A stretch of DNA of 64,000 nucleotides from Chitinophaga sp. LS1. GTDB taxonomy: Bacteria > Bacteroidota > Bacteroidia > Chitinophagales > Chitinophagaceae. This document shows positions 53,025 to 62,288 of the stretch, piece after piece. Made by a program: the position numbers and the translations under genes. Location of the stretch: assembly GCF_034274695.1 (NCBI RefSeq), contig NZ_CP128362.1, forward strand, positions 3,288,501 through 3,352,500, in the 5' to 3' direction. The notes below the pieces were generated by a model. The model was not told where the DNA came from. It was given only the letters and a program-made list of their open reading frames with translations, and made no database searches. Position 1 is the first letter of the stretch, and the number at the start of each line of letters is the position of its first letter.

Positions 53025-56000
53025 ATGGGCAAATTATTCGTAGGCATATACAATTTCTTTGATCGTCACAAAGCATGGTGCTGGGCCTGTATGCTATTCA
53101 GTTTTGTACTGGTAGGCGTAGGGGCGTGGCAGATCCGGCTGGAAGAGGATATTACCCGTATTCTGCCCCAGGATAAAACCCTCGATAAGCTACAGCAGGT
53201 GTTCAATGATTCACACTTTGCTGATAAGCTGGTCATCACTATTTCACAAAAAGACAGTACTGCTGCTGCACAACCTGATAGTCTTACTGCATTTGCCGGT
53301 GAACTTGCCGATAGTGCAAAAATACACCTGGCTCCCTGGATGAACCAGATCCAGGCACAGGTACAGGATAGTACCGTGCTGGATATGATGCAGGTAATGC
53401 AGGATCATCTGCCTGTATTCCTGGAAGAACAGGATTATGCACGTATCGATTCACTCATCACACCTGAGCGATTACAGCAATCACTGCAAAGCAATTATAA
53501 CACCCTGATCTCACCGGCAGGACTGGTGGTGAAAAAAGTGATCGGCGTGGATCCTACCGGCATGTCCTGGCTGGGTATCAAGAAATTACAACACTTACAA
53601 TACGACGACCATTTTGAGCTGTATGATGGTTACATCATGACGAAAGACCATCAGCACATCTTAATGTTTATCACTCCCAGGTATCCTCCCAGTGCAACGG
53701 GAAAGAACACTGTTTTCTTAGATGAACTACAGGCGCAGATCGATTCATTGCAGGGATATCATTCATTTACGACCGCTTCTTATTTTGGAGGAACGGCTGT
53801 ATCAGCAGGTAATGCGATACAGTTGAAAAAGGACCTGGTGCTTACACTGAGCATTACCATTGTTGTATTTGTGATACTGATTCCACTGTATTTCCGTAAG
53901 AAGAGAGCAGCGGTATTACTGATGCTGCCGGTAGTATTCGGTGGTTTATTTTCACTGGCCTGCATCTGGCTGGTACAGGGTAGCATCTCTGGTATTGCAT
54001 TGGGTGTAGGTGCGGTGGTATTGGGGATTGCGATCAACTACTCCCTCCATGTATTTAACCATTACCGACATTTCCCCGACATCCGTGAGGTGATCAATGA
54101 CCTTGCGACACCGATGACGATCGGTAGCTTTACCACGATCGGTGGTTTCTTTTGTTTACAGTTCATAGCATCTCCTATTTTGCAGGATGTGGGCATCTTT
54201 GCTGCATTCAGTCTGATAGGGGCTGCATTATTCTCCCTTATTTTCTTACCGCATCTGATTGTATTAGGGAAGAGAGAAGAAGTAGCTCATCATGACACCT
54301 GGTTAGATAAGATCTCTACTTATAAACCGGAGAAAAATAAATGGTTGGTAGGTGCTATTCTTGTGTTGACGGTGATCTTCTTCTTTACTATGAAGAATGT
54401 AGCTTTTGAAAGCGATATGATGCGTATGAACTTCATGCGTCCTGAGCTGAAAGAAGCAGAAGCTACCCTCAATAAGGTCAATGCTTACACTGCGCAATCC
54501 GTATACCTGATCACCGAAGGTCCCGACCTGGAAACCGCCTTGCAACGCAGCGAAGCATTGCTGCCAAAGGTGGATCAGTTACAACAACAGGGTGTTGTGA
54601 AAAAGTATACTGGTGTGAATGTATTGTTACTTTCGAATCAGGAACAACAACGTCGTATCCAAAGATGGAACGCATACTGGACACCTGAGAAGAAACAACA
54701 GGTCATTGCGTATCTGCAACAGCATGGTCCTGCTGTAGGTTTTAAACCCGCTGCCTTCGAACCATTTGCACACTGGCTCACCCAGCACTTCGAACATATA
54801 CCGGATGCGACCTTACAGAATCTGCGTACAGGGTCATTAGGCGATTTTATCACAGAAAAGCATGGTGAAATATCGCTCGTAACGCTGCTGAAAGTAGATC
54901 CTGCACAGAAAAAGACAATCTACGAAAAGCTGGAACACGATCCCAATACCACCATTCTCGACAAGCAATATGTAACGAACCGTTTAGTGGTCGTATTACA
55001 AAATGAATTCAGCAGCATTGCCTGGATGACTTCATTGCTGGTATTCTTTGCATTGTTACTCTCATACGGTCGTATAGAACTCACCATCATCACCTTTATC
55101 CCCATGGCCATCAGCTGGGTGTGGATATTGGGTATCATGGGGCTGTTTGGTATCCGTTTCAATATTGTGAATATTATTCTCAGTACATTCATCTTTGGTC
55201 TGGGTGACGATTACAGCATCTTTACCATGGATGGGTTATTGCAACGATACAAGACGGGGAAAGAAGAGAATCTGTCTTCATTCCGTTCTTCCATTTTCCT
55301 GTCAGCGATCACTACTATCATAGGTCTGGGTGTGATGATCTTTGCAAAACACCCTTCCCTGAAGTCGCTGGCATTGATCTCTATCATTGGTATCACCTCC
55401 GTAGTGTTGGTATCACAGGTACTGATTCCGTTCCTGTTCAACTGGCTCATTACCAACAGGGTCAATAAAGGCAGGGCGCCGTGGACACTGCATGGCTGGC
55501 TGAAGTCAGTATTTTCTTTCACTTATTTTGTATTCGGTTGTCTGCTTATGACGGTGATAGGATGGTTCCTGCTCCGTGTCAATCCATTCAATAGAAAAGT
55601 TGGTAAGCAATTATATCATCGCGTATTATCAAAATACACATGGTCTGTGATATACATCATGGGCAATGTAAAAAAGAAGATCATCAATCCTTTGGGTGAA
55701 AAGCTGGATAAGCCAGCTGTCATCATCAGTAATCATACGTCATTCCTCGATATCCTGGTGTCTACTATGCTGCATCCGAATGTGGTGCTGCTCACCAGTA
55801 AGTGGGTATGGAACTCACCTGTATTTGGTGCAGTGGTGAGAATGGCTGATTACTACCCGGTGGCAGATGGTGCAGAAGGTAGTATTGAGAAACTGAAAGA
55901 ACAGGTAGACAATGGCTACTCTATAGTAGTATATCCTGAAGGTACCCGCTCTCCTGACGGTAAAATGAAACGCTTCCACAAAGGTGCTTTCTATATTGCA

Positions 56001-56879
56001 GAACAGTTAGGACTTGATATTTTACCAATCATTATTCATGGCACGGGTTACACCATGAGTAAGAATGACTTCCTGCTCAAGGATGGTCATATCACGGTGA
56101 AATACCTGCCCCGTATTGCACCCGGCGATAGCTATGCTGCACGTACCAAGGAGGTGAGCCGTTATTTCAAAGCAGAGTACGAAGTGCTGCGTCAGTCCAT
56201 AGAAACGCCTGCCTACTATCGTGAGCAGATGATCTATAACTATATCTACAAAGGCCCGGTATTGGAATGGTACATGCGTATCAAAACCAAACTGGAAGGT
56301 AACTATGAACTGTTCGATGAGCTGTTGCCAAAGAAAGGGCGTATACTGGATGTAGGCTGTGGATATGGATTCCTGAGTTATATGCTCCACTGGATGTCGC
56401 CTGACAGAGTGATTAAGGGTATTGATTATGATGAAGATAAGATCATCACTGCACAGCATGGCTACCTGAAAGGAGAGCAGCTGTCATTTGAATGCGTAGA
56501 CGTAACCAATTATACATTTGACAGGTACGATGCATTTGTAATCACAGATGTATTGCACTACCTGCAAGCGGACGAGCAGGCAAAAGTACTGTCAGCGTGC
56601 ATCAATCAACTGGAACCGGGTGGCGTGATCATAGTAAGGGATGGAGATAGTGACCTCACCGAAAGGCATGAAGGTACCCGTCTCACTGAATTCTTTTCTA
56701 CCAAACTGCTTGGGTTCAACAAGACAAAAGATAAACCCTTGTCTTTCTTCTCCTCATCCGCAATCGCCAACATTGTAGCAGCTAATGGCGCCGTGATGGA
56801 GAAAATTGATAACACGCGTTATACCTCGAATGTTATTTTTATTATCAAAAAGTTACCCCCTGAAGATGCAGCAATATGA
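53025..56879 (+). CDS. Trifunctional MMPL transporter / acyltransferase / methyltransferase
   Basis: One 1284-residue protein with three parts. Residues 1 to about 855 form an MMPL/RND exporter with two sets of membrane segments and two periplasmic loops; GLGDDYSIFTMDG lies in the second half. Residues about 880-1065 form a PlsC-type acyltransferase: His904 and Asp909 in NHTSFLD and PEGTRS at 971-976. Residues about 1085-1284 form a SAM methyltransferase with DVGCGYGFLS from 1109. The plan suggests that the lipidated pigment is made and exported by one protein. The gene overlaps the next by 14 bases. Confidence 0.9.
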   Translation: MGKLFVGIYNFFDRHKAWCWACMLFSFVLVGVGAWQIRLEEDITRILPQDKTLDKLQQVFNDSHFADKLVITISQKDSTAAAQPDSLTAFAGELADSAKIHLAPWMNQIQAQVQDSTVLDMMQVMQDHLPVFLEEQDYARIDSLITPERLQQSLQSNYNTLISPAGLVVKKVIGVDPTGMSWLGIKKLQHLQYDDHFELYDGYIMTKDHQHILMFITPRYPPSATGKNTVFLDELQAQIDSLQGYHSFTTASYFGGTAVSAGNAIQLKKDLVLTLSITIVVFVILIPLYFRKKRAAVLLMLPVVFGGLFSLACIWLVQGSISGIALGVGAVVLGIAINYSLHVFNHYRHFPDIREVINDLATPMTIGSFTTIGGFFCLQFIASPILQDVGIFAAFSLIGAALFSLIFLPHLIVLGKREEVAHHDTWLDKISTYKPEKNKWLVGAILVLTVIFFFTMKNVAFESDMMRMNFMRPELKEAEATLNKVNAYTAQSVYLITEGPDLETALQRSEALLPKVDQLQQQGVVKKYTGVNVLLLSNQEQQRRIQRWNAYWTPEKKQQVIAYLQQHGPAVGFKPAAFEPFAHWLTQHFEHIPDATLQNLRTGSLGDFITEKHGEISLVTLLKVDPAQKKTIYEKLEHDPNTTILDKQYVTNRLVVVLQNEFSSIAWMTSLLVFFALLLSYGRIELTIITFIPMAISWVWILGIMGLFGIRFNIVNIILSTFIFGLGDDYSIFTMDGLLQRYKTGKEENLSSFRSSIFLSAITTIIGLGVMIFAKHPSLKSLALISIIGITSVVLVSQVLIPFLFNWLITNRVNKGRAPWTLHGWLKSVFSFTYFVFGCLLMTVIGWFLLRVNPFNRKVGKQLYHRVLSKYTWSVIYIMGNVKKKIINPLGEKLDKPAVIISNHTSFLDILVSTMLHPNVVLLTSKWVWNSPVFGAVVRMADYYPVADGAEGSIEKLKEQVDNGYSIVVYPEGTRSPDGKMKRFHKGAFYIAEQLGLDILPIIIHGTGYTMSKNDFLLKDGHITVKYLPRIAPGDSYAARTKEVSRYFKAEYEVLRQSIETPAYYREQMIYNYIYKGPVLEWYMRIKTKLEGNYELFDELLPKKGRILDVGCGYGFLSYMLHWMSPDRVIKGIDYDEDKIITAQHGYLKGEQLSFECVDVTNYTFDRYDAFVITDVLHYLQADEQAKVLSACINQLEPGGVIIVRDGDSDLTERHEGTRLTEFFSTKLLGFNKTKDKPLSFFSSSAIANIVAANGAVMEKIDNTRYTSNVIFIIKKLPPEDAAI

Positions 56880-58374
56880 TGTCATAATTATCGGAAGTGG
56901 CCTGGGCAGTTTAGTTTGCGGAGCCATCCTCGGCAAGTATGGTTATCGCGTTTGTTTATATGAAAAGAACAGGCAGATAGGTGGATGTCTGCAAACTTAT
57001 TCGCGCGACAAGGCAATTATTGATTCCGGTGTACACTATCTGGGTGGCCTGGAAGATGGACAAACCCTTCACAAAGTGTTCAGGTACCTGGGTGTACTGA
57101 ACAACATGAAGCTGCTTCGTATGGAGATGGATGGTTTCGATCATATCCATTTCGGCAACGAGCCGCAGGTGTATAAAATAGCCCAGGGACGTGATAACTT
57201 TATTCAGCAACTGTTAACATCTTTTCCAAAAGAAAAGGATGCCTTGCATGCCTATGTAAACAAACTGGAAGAAGTATGTGGCAAATTCCCACTCTTTAAC
57301 CTGAGAATGGGTAGTGCCGCTGAAAAGGAAAGTGTAATGGGCGAAGAGGTCTGCGCATTTCTGCGAAGTATCACGGATGATGAACGCCTGCAACATGTAC
57401 TTGCCGGGAATAACATGCTCTATGCTGGTTTTCCTGAAAAAACACCGTTGTATGTACACGCCCTGGTACAACACAGCTATATAGAAAGTGCCTGGAAATG
57501 TATAGACGGTGGTTCCATCATTGCCCGTAGCCTGAACAAGACGATCCGTGCACAGGGTGGTGACATCATTCGCAATACGGAAGTAAAGGAAATCGTAGAG
57601 AAAGATGGGAAGGTGAGTCATATCGTACTGGAAGACGGTAAGGAAATAGAAGGAAAGTATTTCATTTCCGGTCTGCACCCTGCCCGTACCATCGGTATGT
57701 TAAAAGGTGACGGATTGCGTAATGCTTACAAGTCCCGCATTAACTCACTGGAAAATACGCCCGGTACCTTTATGATCAATGTGGTACTGAAGCCCAATAC
57801 TTTCCCATACCTGAATCACAACATATATCATCACGCCACTTCCAATGCATGGGATGGCATTAATTATACAGCGGACAACTGGCCGCTGACTTATGCCATG
57901 TTCGTATCGGCGAGTACCGGTCACGAGGAATATGCTGATAACCTGTCTATTATGACCTATATGCGTTACGAAGATGTGGCGCAATGGCATGATACCTTTA
58001 ATACTGATGATAAGCCACACGAACGGGATGCCAGTTACCAGGAATTTAAAACGGAGAAAGCTGAAAAGCTGCTGGATATGGTCTCGGAGCAATATCCACA
58101 CCTGCGTAGCTGCATCCAATCCATGTATGTGGCCACACCACTCACGTACCGCGACTACCTGAACATTCCGGAAGGTAGTATGTACGGCGTAGTCAAAGAT
58201 GCTAGAGAACCGTTAAAGTCTATGATTCCTGCAGCAACCAGAATACCTAATTTGTATCTTACAGGCCAAAATCTGAACTTACATGGTATTTTGGGTGTAA
58301 CGATGAGTGCGGTGCTGACCTGTGCGGGGTTAGTAGATATTGAAACCATCGTGGAAGAGATAAATAAGAGTTAA
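56866..58374 (+). CDS. CrtI/phytoene-desaturase-like FAD oxidoreductase
   Basis: The start chosen is ATG 56866 (MQQYDVIIIGSGLGSL), because the longer frame lies inside the preceding gene. The 502-residue protein has the FAD motif IIGSGLGSLVCGAILGKYG, YEKNRQIGGCLQTY, and the C-terminal segment IPNLYLTGQNLNLHGILGV of the phytoene desaturase/carotenoid isomerase superfamily. It may oxidise or isomerise the polyene or a ring. No carotenoid genes are adjacent, so carotenoid work is less likely. Confidence 0.85.
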   Translation: MQQYDVIIIGSGLGSLVCGAILGKYGYRVCLYEKNRQIGGCLQTYSRDKAIIDSGVHYLGGLEDGQTLHKVFRYLGVLNNMKLLRMEMDGFDHIHFGNEPQVYKIAQGRDNFIQQLLTSFPKEKDALHAYVNKLEEVCGKFPLFNLRMGSAAEKESVMGEEVCAFLRSITDDERLQHVLAGNNMLYAGFPEKTPLYVHALVQHSYIESAWKCIDGGSIIARSLNKTIRAQGGDIIRNTEVKEIVEKDGKVSHIVLEDGKEIEGKYFISGLHPARTIGMLKGDGLRNAYKSRINSLENTPGTFMINVVLKPNTFPYLNHNIYHHATSNAWDGINYTADNWPLTYAMFVSASTGHEEYADNLSIMTYMRYEDVAQWHDTFNTDDKPHERDASYQEFKTEKAEKLLDMVSEQYPHLRSCIQSMYVATPLTYRDYLNIPEGSMYGVVKDAREPLKSMIPAATRIPNLYLTGQNLNLHGILGVTMSAVLTCAGLVDIETIVEEINKS

Positions 58375-58384
58375 GAAATTATAT

Positions 58385-60067
58385 ATGAATAAGGGGAAAA
58401 AACGGAGCGGATGGCGCAAATTGGGGAGAGCGCTGTTATTTATTTTTGGTAGCTTTTTATTGCTGCTGATAGCGCTGATCATTTATGTAGTGAGCGTAGG
58501 TCATATCCATCCACCGGATATTGCTGACAAGCGTGCACTGAAACTGGAGCGTAAACCACTGGATTCAACGGCGTATACCATTGGCAACAACTGGTTCCGT
58601 AAGAGCAACAGTGGTCTGTATGAAATGTATATAGAAGGAAAGCCTTTTGACAGAGGAGTGATCTATGGCAAGCTCTCTGCAGAACTGGTAAAAAGACAGG
58701 AAGACAACTTCACGGATCAGATCAAGAAGATGATCCCTTCCCAGTCGTATCTGAAGTTCCTGCGCTACTTCGTAGGATTCTTCAACCGTAACCTGGCTAA
58801 TAATATTGAAGAAGAGAATAAGGAAGAAATATACGGGATCTCTTTCTCTGCTTCTGACAAATACGATTTCATTGGCACTAACTATGAGCGCTTGCTCAAC
58901 TACCACGCTGCACACGACATTGGTCACGCATTGCAGAATATGGCACTGGTGGGTTGTACCAGCTTCGCTACCTGGAATGACGCTTCTGCTGATAGTAGCC
59001 TGATCATAGGCCGTAACTTCGACTTTTATGTAGGCGATAAGTTTGCAGAAGACAAAGTGATAGCCTTCTATCATCCTGACAAAGGGTTCAACTTTATGAT
59101 TGTGACCTGGGCTGGTTTCACCGGTTGTGCATCAGGTATGAACCAGGCAGGTTTGACAGTGACCATCAATGCAGATAAGAGTAAGATCCCTACCGGTTCA
59201 GCAACGCCTGTATCGCTGGTCGCGAGAGAGATCCTGCAGTATGCAAAGAACATCGACGAAGCATATGCGATCGCAAAGAAGCATACCATGTTCGTATCTG
59301 AGTCTTTCCTGATTGGTTCAGCATTTGACAACCGTGCCGCCATCATTGAAAAGACACCGGACAGCATGGAGTTGTATGATCCTAAAAAGAACTTCATCAC
59401 CTGCACCAATCACTTTCAGGGTGAGAACTTTAAAGCGACGCCTGAAAATATCAGGCAGAGAGATGAAACAGCTTCCGGTTACCGCTTTGAGCGCCTGACC
59501 GAACTGCTAAAAGAGAAAGGTCCGAATACAGTTCAAAACACTGTCGATATTCTGCGCGACCGTTTTGGTCTGCATGGTAAAGATATTGGTGTAGGTAATG
59601 AGAAAGCAATCAACCAGTTCATTGCACATCACTCCGTAGTATTTGAACCAAAGAAGAAGCTGGTATGGGTATCTACAGCGCCATGGCAGCTGGGAGAGTA
59701 TGTATGCTACAACCTGGATTCCATTTTTAGCATGCATGGTTTACAAACGGATCATGAGGTGTACGATAGTAGCCGCATGATAGCACCTGATCCATTCATG
59801 CAAACAAAAGCCTTTACTAATTTTAAAGTATATCGTTCTTTAAAAGTTGCTGCACAAGCAGGAGTGGACCTGGATCCTGGCATGATACCAGCGCTGGATC
59901 CTGAATTTTACCATGCTTATGTAGTGGCTGGTGATTATGCATTTAAGCATGGTGACCTTCAAAGAGCAAAAGTATTTTATGAAAGAGCACTCACTAAGGT
60001 GATCGCGAACAAATCAGAAGAGATCCATATCCGGAAACAAATAGAATTGTGTAATAAAAAATCATGA
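58385..60067 (+). CDS. C45-family autoproteolytic acyltransferase/hydrolase with TPR-like tail
   Basis: The 560-residue protein has an N-terminal membrane segment (about 14-38) and a C45 (acyl-CoA:6-aminopenicillanic acid acyltransferase-like, Ntn-hydrolase) domain. The candidate nucleophile is Cys191 in LVGCTSFATWND, followed by GRNFDF and WAGFTGCASGMNQAGL. A short helical tail (about 500-556) looks like a TPR pair. Members transfer acyl groups to amines or alcohols. It could join the polyene acid to its alcohol partner. It overlaps acpS by four bases. Confidence 0.85.
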   Translation: MNKGKKRSGWRKLGRALLFIFGSFLLLLIALIIYVVSVGHIHPPDIADKRALKLERKPLDSTAYTIGNNWFRKSNSGLYEMYIEGKPFDRGVIYGKLSAELVKRQEDNFTDQIKKMIPSQSYLKFLRYFVGFFNRNLANNIEEENKEEIYGISFSASDKYDFIGTNYERLLNYHAAHDIGHALQNMALVGCTSFATWNDASADSSLIIGRNFDFYVGDKFAEDKVIAFYHPDKGFNFMIVTWAGFTGCASGMNQAGLTVTINADKSKIPTGSATPVSLVAREILQYAKNIDEAYAIAKKHTMFVSESFLIGSAFDNRAAIIEKTPDSMELYDPKKNFITCTNHFQGENFKATPENIRQRDETASGYRFERLTELLKEKGPNTVQNTVDILRDRFGLHGKDIGVGNEKAINQFIAHHSVVFEPKKKLVWVSTAPWQLGEYVCYNLDSIFSMHGLQTDHEVYDSSRMIAPDPFMQTKAFTNFKVYRSLKVAAQAGVDLDPGMIPALDPEFYHAYVVAGDYAFKHGDLQRAKVFYERALTKVIANKSEEIHIRKQIELCNKKS

Positions 60068-60441
60068 TCTACGGCATAGGAACAGATATCGTTGACGTGG
60101 CACGCATAGGCGCCAAAATAGCCAAGGGAATTGGTTTTAAGGAACTTGTGTTCACCCCTCACGAGATCGCCTATTGCGAGCAGCAGGTACATAGCGAAGA
60201 GCACTATGCCGCCCGGTTTGCAGCCAAGGAAGCCCTGTTGAAAGCACTGGGTACCGGTTACATGCATGGCGGGGTACATTTCAATGAAATAGAGATTACC
60301 AATGATGCTACCGGCAAGCCATTGCTAGAGCTGATAGGTAATGCCCGCTCCTACTACGAACAGCTACAGATCAAACAGATTTTGGTTTCATTGTCACACA
60401 TTAACACCACTGCGGTGGCGACTGTGATCATTGAAGTCTGA
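60064..60441 (+). CDS. acpS: Holo-ACP synthase (4'-phosphopantetheinyl transferase)
   Basis: The 125-residue AcpS-type enzyme moves phosphopantetheine from CoA to the ACP serine. Motifs are the Mg-binding GIGTDIVDVARI, FTPHEIAYCEQQ and FAAKEALLKALGTG. It is of normal length. Its place at the cluster end suggests it activates the two cluster ACPs, although it could also be the cell's only AcpS. Confidence 0.95.
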   Translation: MIYGIGTDIVDVARIGAKIAKGIGFKELVFTPHEIAYCEQQVHSEEHYAARFAAKEALLKALGTGYMHGGVHFNEIEITNDATGKPLLELIGNARSYYEQLQIKQILVSLSHINTTAVATVIIEV

Positions 60442-60453
60442 AAACCTGATACC

Positions 60454-61746
60454 ATGTACATACCCAATATTGAATTGCAGCCCGCTACTTCCATCAGGGC
60501 ATTTCAGGAAAAAGAAGTCCTTCACCTGCTGGGTTACCTGCGGGAGTTTTCACCTTTTTACCGGAGTTGGTTTGCCGAACATGGCATACAGCCTTCCGAC
60601 GTAAAATCGCTGGATGACCTCTGGCGTATTCCACCTGTCACGAAGGAGCACCTGCAGGAACAGAACTGGGATTTTCTGTGCGTAGATAAAAGCAAGATTG
60701 CAGAATATACCACTACCTCCGGTACGCTGGGCAGACCAGTGATCATTGCTTTGACACAGAAAGATCAGGATCGGCTGGCGTATAATGAATACATTTCTTT
60801 TTGCTGTGCTGATGGTACGGAGAATGATATCTTTCAGCTGATGCTTACGCTGGACAGACAGTTTATGGCGGGGATGGCATATTATAATGGTATCCGCAAG
60901 TTAGGGGCCGGTGTGCTACGTGTGGGGCCGGGTGTACCTTCTCTGCAATGGGAGAATATACAGCGGATACAGCCAACCACAATAGTAGCAGTACCTTCAT
61001 TTATCGTGAAGTTGATTGCATTTGCAAAAGAACATAATATCGATATTAACTCGTCTTCAGTAAAAAAGGCGGTATGTATAGGGGAGAATATCCGTAATGC
61101 GGATTTCACTTACAATGTATTGGGCAAGAGGATTACAGAGCAATGGGATATCAAGCTTTATTCTACCTATGCCAGTACAGAAATGCAGACGGCATTTACA
61201 GAGTGTAATGCAGGTCATGGCGGGCACCACCATCCTGAGTTGCTGTATGTAGAACTGCTGGATGATAATAATCAACCTGTAGGCCCTGGCCAGGATGGCG
61301 AAGTGACGATTACGACACTCGGTGTAGAAGGGATGCCATTGCTGCGCTACAAGACAGGAGACATCTGCCGTTACTTTGAAGAACCATGTTCCTGTGGTCG
61401 CCAGACGAAGCGTTTATCACCTGTGATAGGCCGTCGTAAACAGATGATCAAGTACAAGGGTACCACGTTGTATCCACCTGCGCTGTTTGACCTGCTGAAT
61501 GATATGGAAGAAGTGAGAGAGTTTGTAGTAGAAGTATTCTCCAACGAAATAGGCACAGACGAGATCTTACTGCATCTGTGGCCAATACAGGAATCAGAAG
61601 ATATAGACAGAAAGATCCGTTCTTACCTACAAGCCAAACTGAGGGTAATACCTCAGATCAGGTATGTAGGGCAAACGGAGATCATGAAGATGCTGATGCC
61701 TGAAGGGCTACGCAAACCCGTGAAATTTGTGGATAACCGCGGTTAA
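60454..61746 (+). CDS. PaaK-like AMP-forming acyl-CoA/ACP ligase
   Basis: The 430-residue protein is of the phenylacetate-CoA ligase type. Motifs are the AMP loop YTTTSGTLGRPVII, STYASTEMQTAFTEC, LRYKTGDICRYF and a zinc-like Cys pair in EEPCSCGRQTKRL, then IGRRKQMIKYKGTTLYP. In the pathway it would activate 4-coumarate from the ammonia-lyase and load it as CoA thioester or onto an ACP, the role of ApeH-type ligases. It is the last gene of the cluster and shares its stop bases with the convergent DUF6702 gene. Confidence 0.87.
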   Translation: MYIPNIELQPATSIRAFQEKEVLHLLGYLREFSPFYRSWFAEHGIQPSDVKSLDDLWRIPPVTKEHLQEQNWDFLCVDKSKIAEYTTTSGTLGRPVIIALTQKDQDRLAYNEYISFCCADGTENDIFQLMLTLDRQFMAGMAYYNGIRKLGAGVLRVGPGVPSLQWENIQRIQPTTIVAVPSFIVKLIAFAKEHNIDINSSSVKKAVCIGENIRNADFTYNVLGKRITEQWDIKLYSTYASTEMQTAFTECNAGHGGHHHPELLYVELLDDNNQPVGPGQDGEVTITTLGVEGMPLLRYKTGDICRYFEEPCSCGRQTKRLSPVIGRRKQMIKYKGTTLYPPALFDLLNDMEEVREFVVEVFSNEIGTDEILLHLWPIQESEDIDRKIRSYLQAKLRVIPQIRYVGQTEIMKMLMPEGLRKPVKFVDNRG

Positions 61747-62228
61747 AAGCTCACAGATACCGCGGCTTTCGGATTATCCAGTTTATTGCTTTTTCTCACG
61801 CCATCCCGGATCACATGGATCATGTTGATCTGGTTGGGATGCTCGCTATAAAGGATATCGTCTTTGACTTTCACCTGTTTGAAAGGAGTGATGTTCTGTG
61901 CCACCAAAAAGCACCAGGCCGCTTCTTCTTCAATTTTATAGCCGAGATAGGTAAGCTTTACGGCTTTTCCATCCACATTGATATATAAATGTTTATTGAT
62001 ATAGCCGGCGATGAGGCTATCCATTTGTGCCTTATTGGTTGGGTGGATGATGTCCAGCGGGAGTTTTGATTCCTTTTTCAGTACATTTTCCAGATCGTCG
62101 GCAAAGATCCGGCAGCTGACCTGGACCTCGTTTTTAGTCTTTACATGCTCGATCTCAGTGACACTCACATAGAATGGGTGAAATGCGAAAAAAGACCCCA
62201 ATAACCATTTATATAATATTAAACCCAC
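61743..62228 (-). CDS. DUF6702 family protein
   Basis: The 161-residue protein has a hydrophobic N-terminus (MGLILYKWLLGSFFAFHPFYVS) that is probably a signal peptide. The body is predicted beta-rich, with HVKTKNEVQVSCRIFADDLENVL, YINKHLYINVDGK and WCFLVAQNI. It matches small Bacteroidota proteins of unknown function often next to M1 peptidase and HupE genes, as here. It is divergent from the HupE gene, and converges with the PaaK-like gene at TTAA. Confidence 0.7.
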   Translation of the reverse strand: MGLILYKWLLGSFFAFHPFYVSVTEIEHVKTKNEVQVSCRIFADDLENVLKKESKLPLDIIHPTNKAQMDSLIAGYINKHLYINVDGKAVKLTYLGYKIEEEAAWCFLVAQNITPFKQVKVKDDILYSEHPNQINMIHVIRDGVRKSNKLDNPKAAVSVSF

Positions 62229-62288
62229 TTGCCTAAAAAATTTTAAATATTAGCAGTATCCTTGTATAATTACCAAAAATAGGAAATT

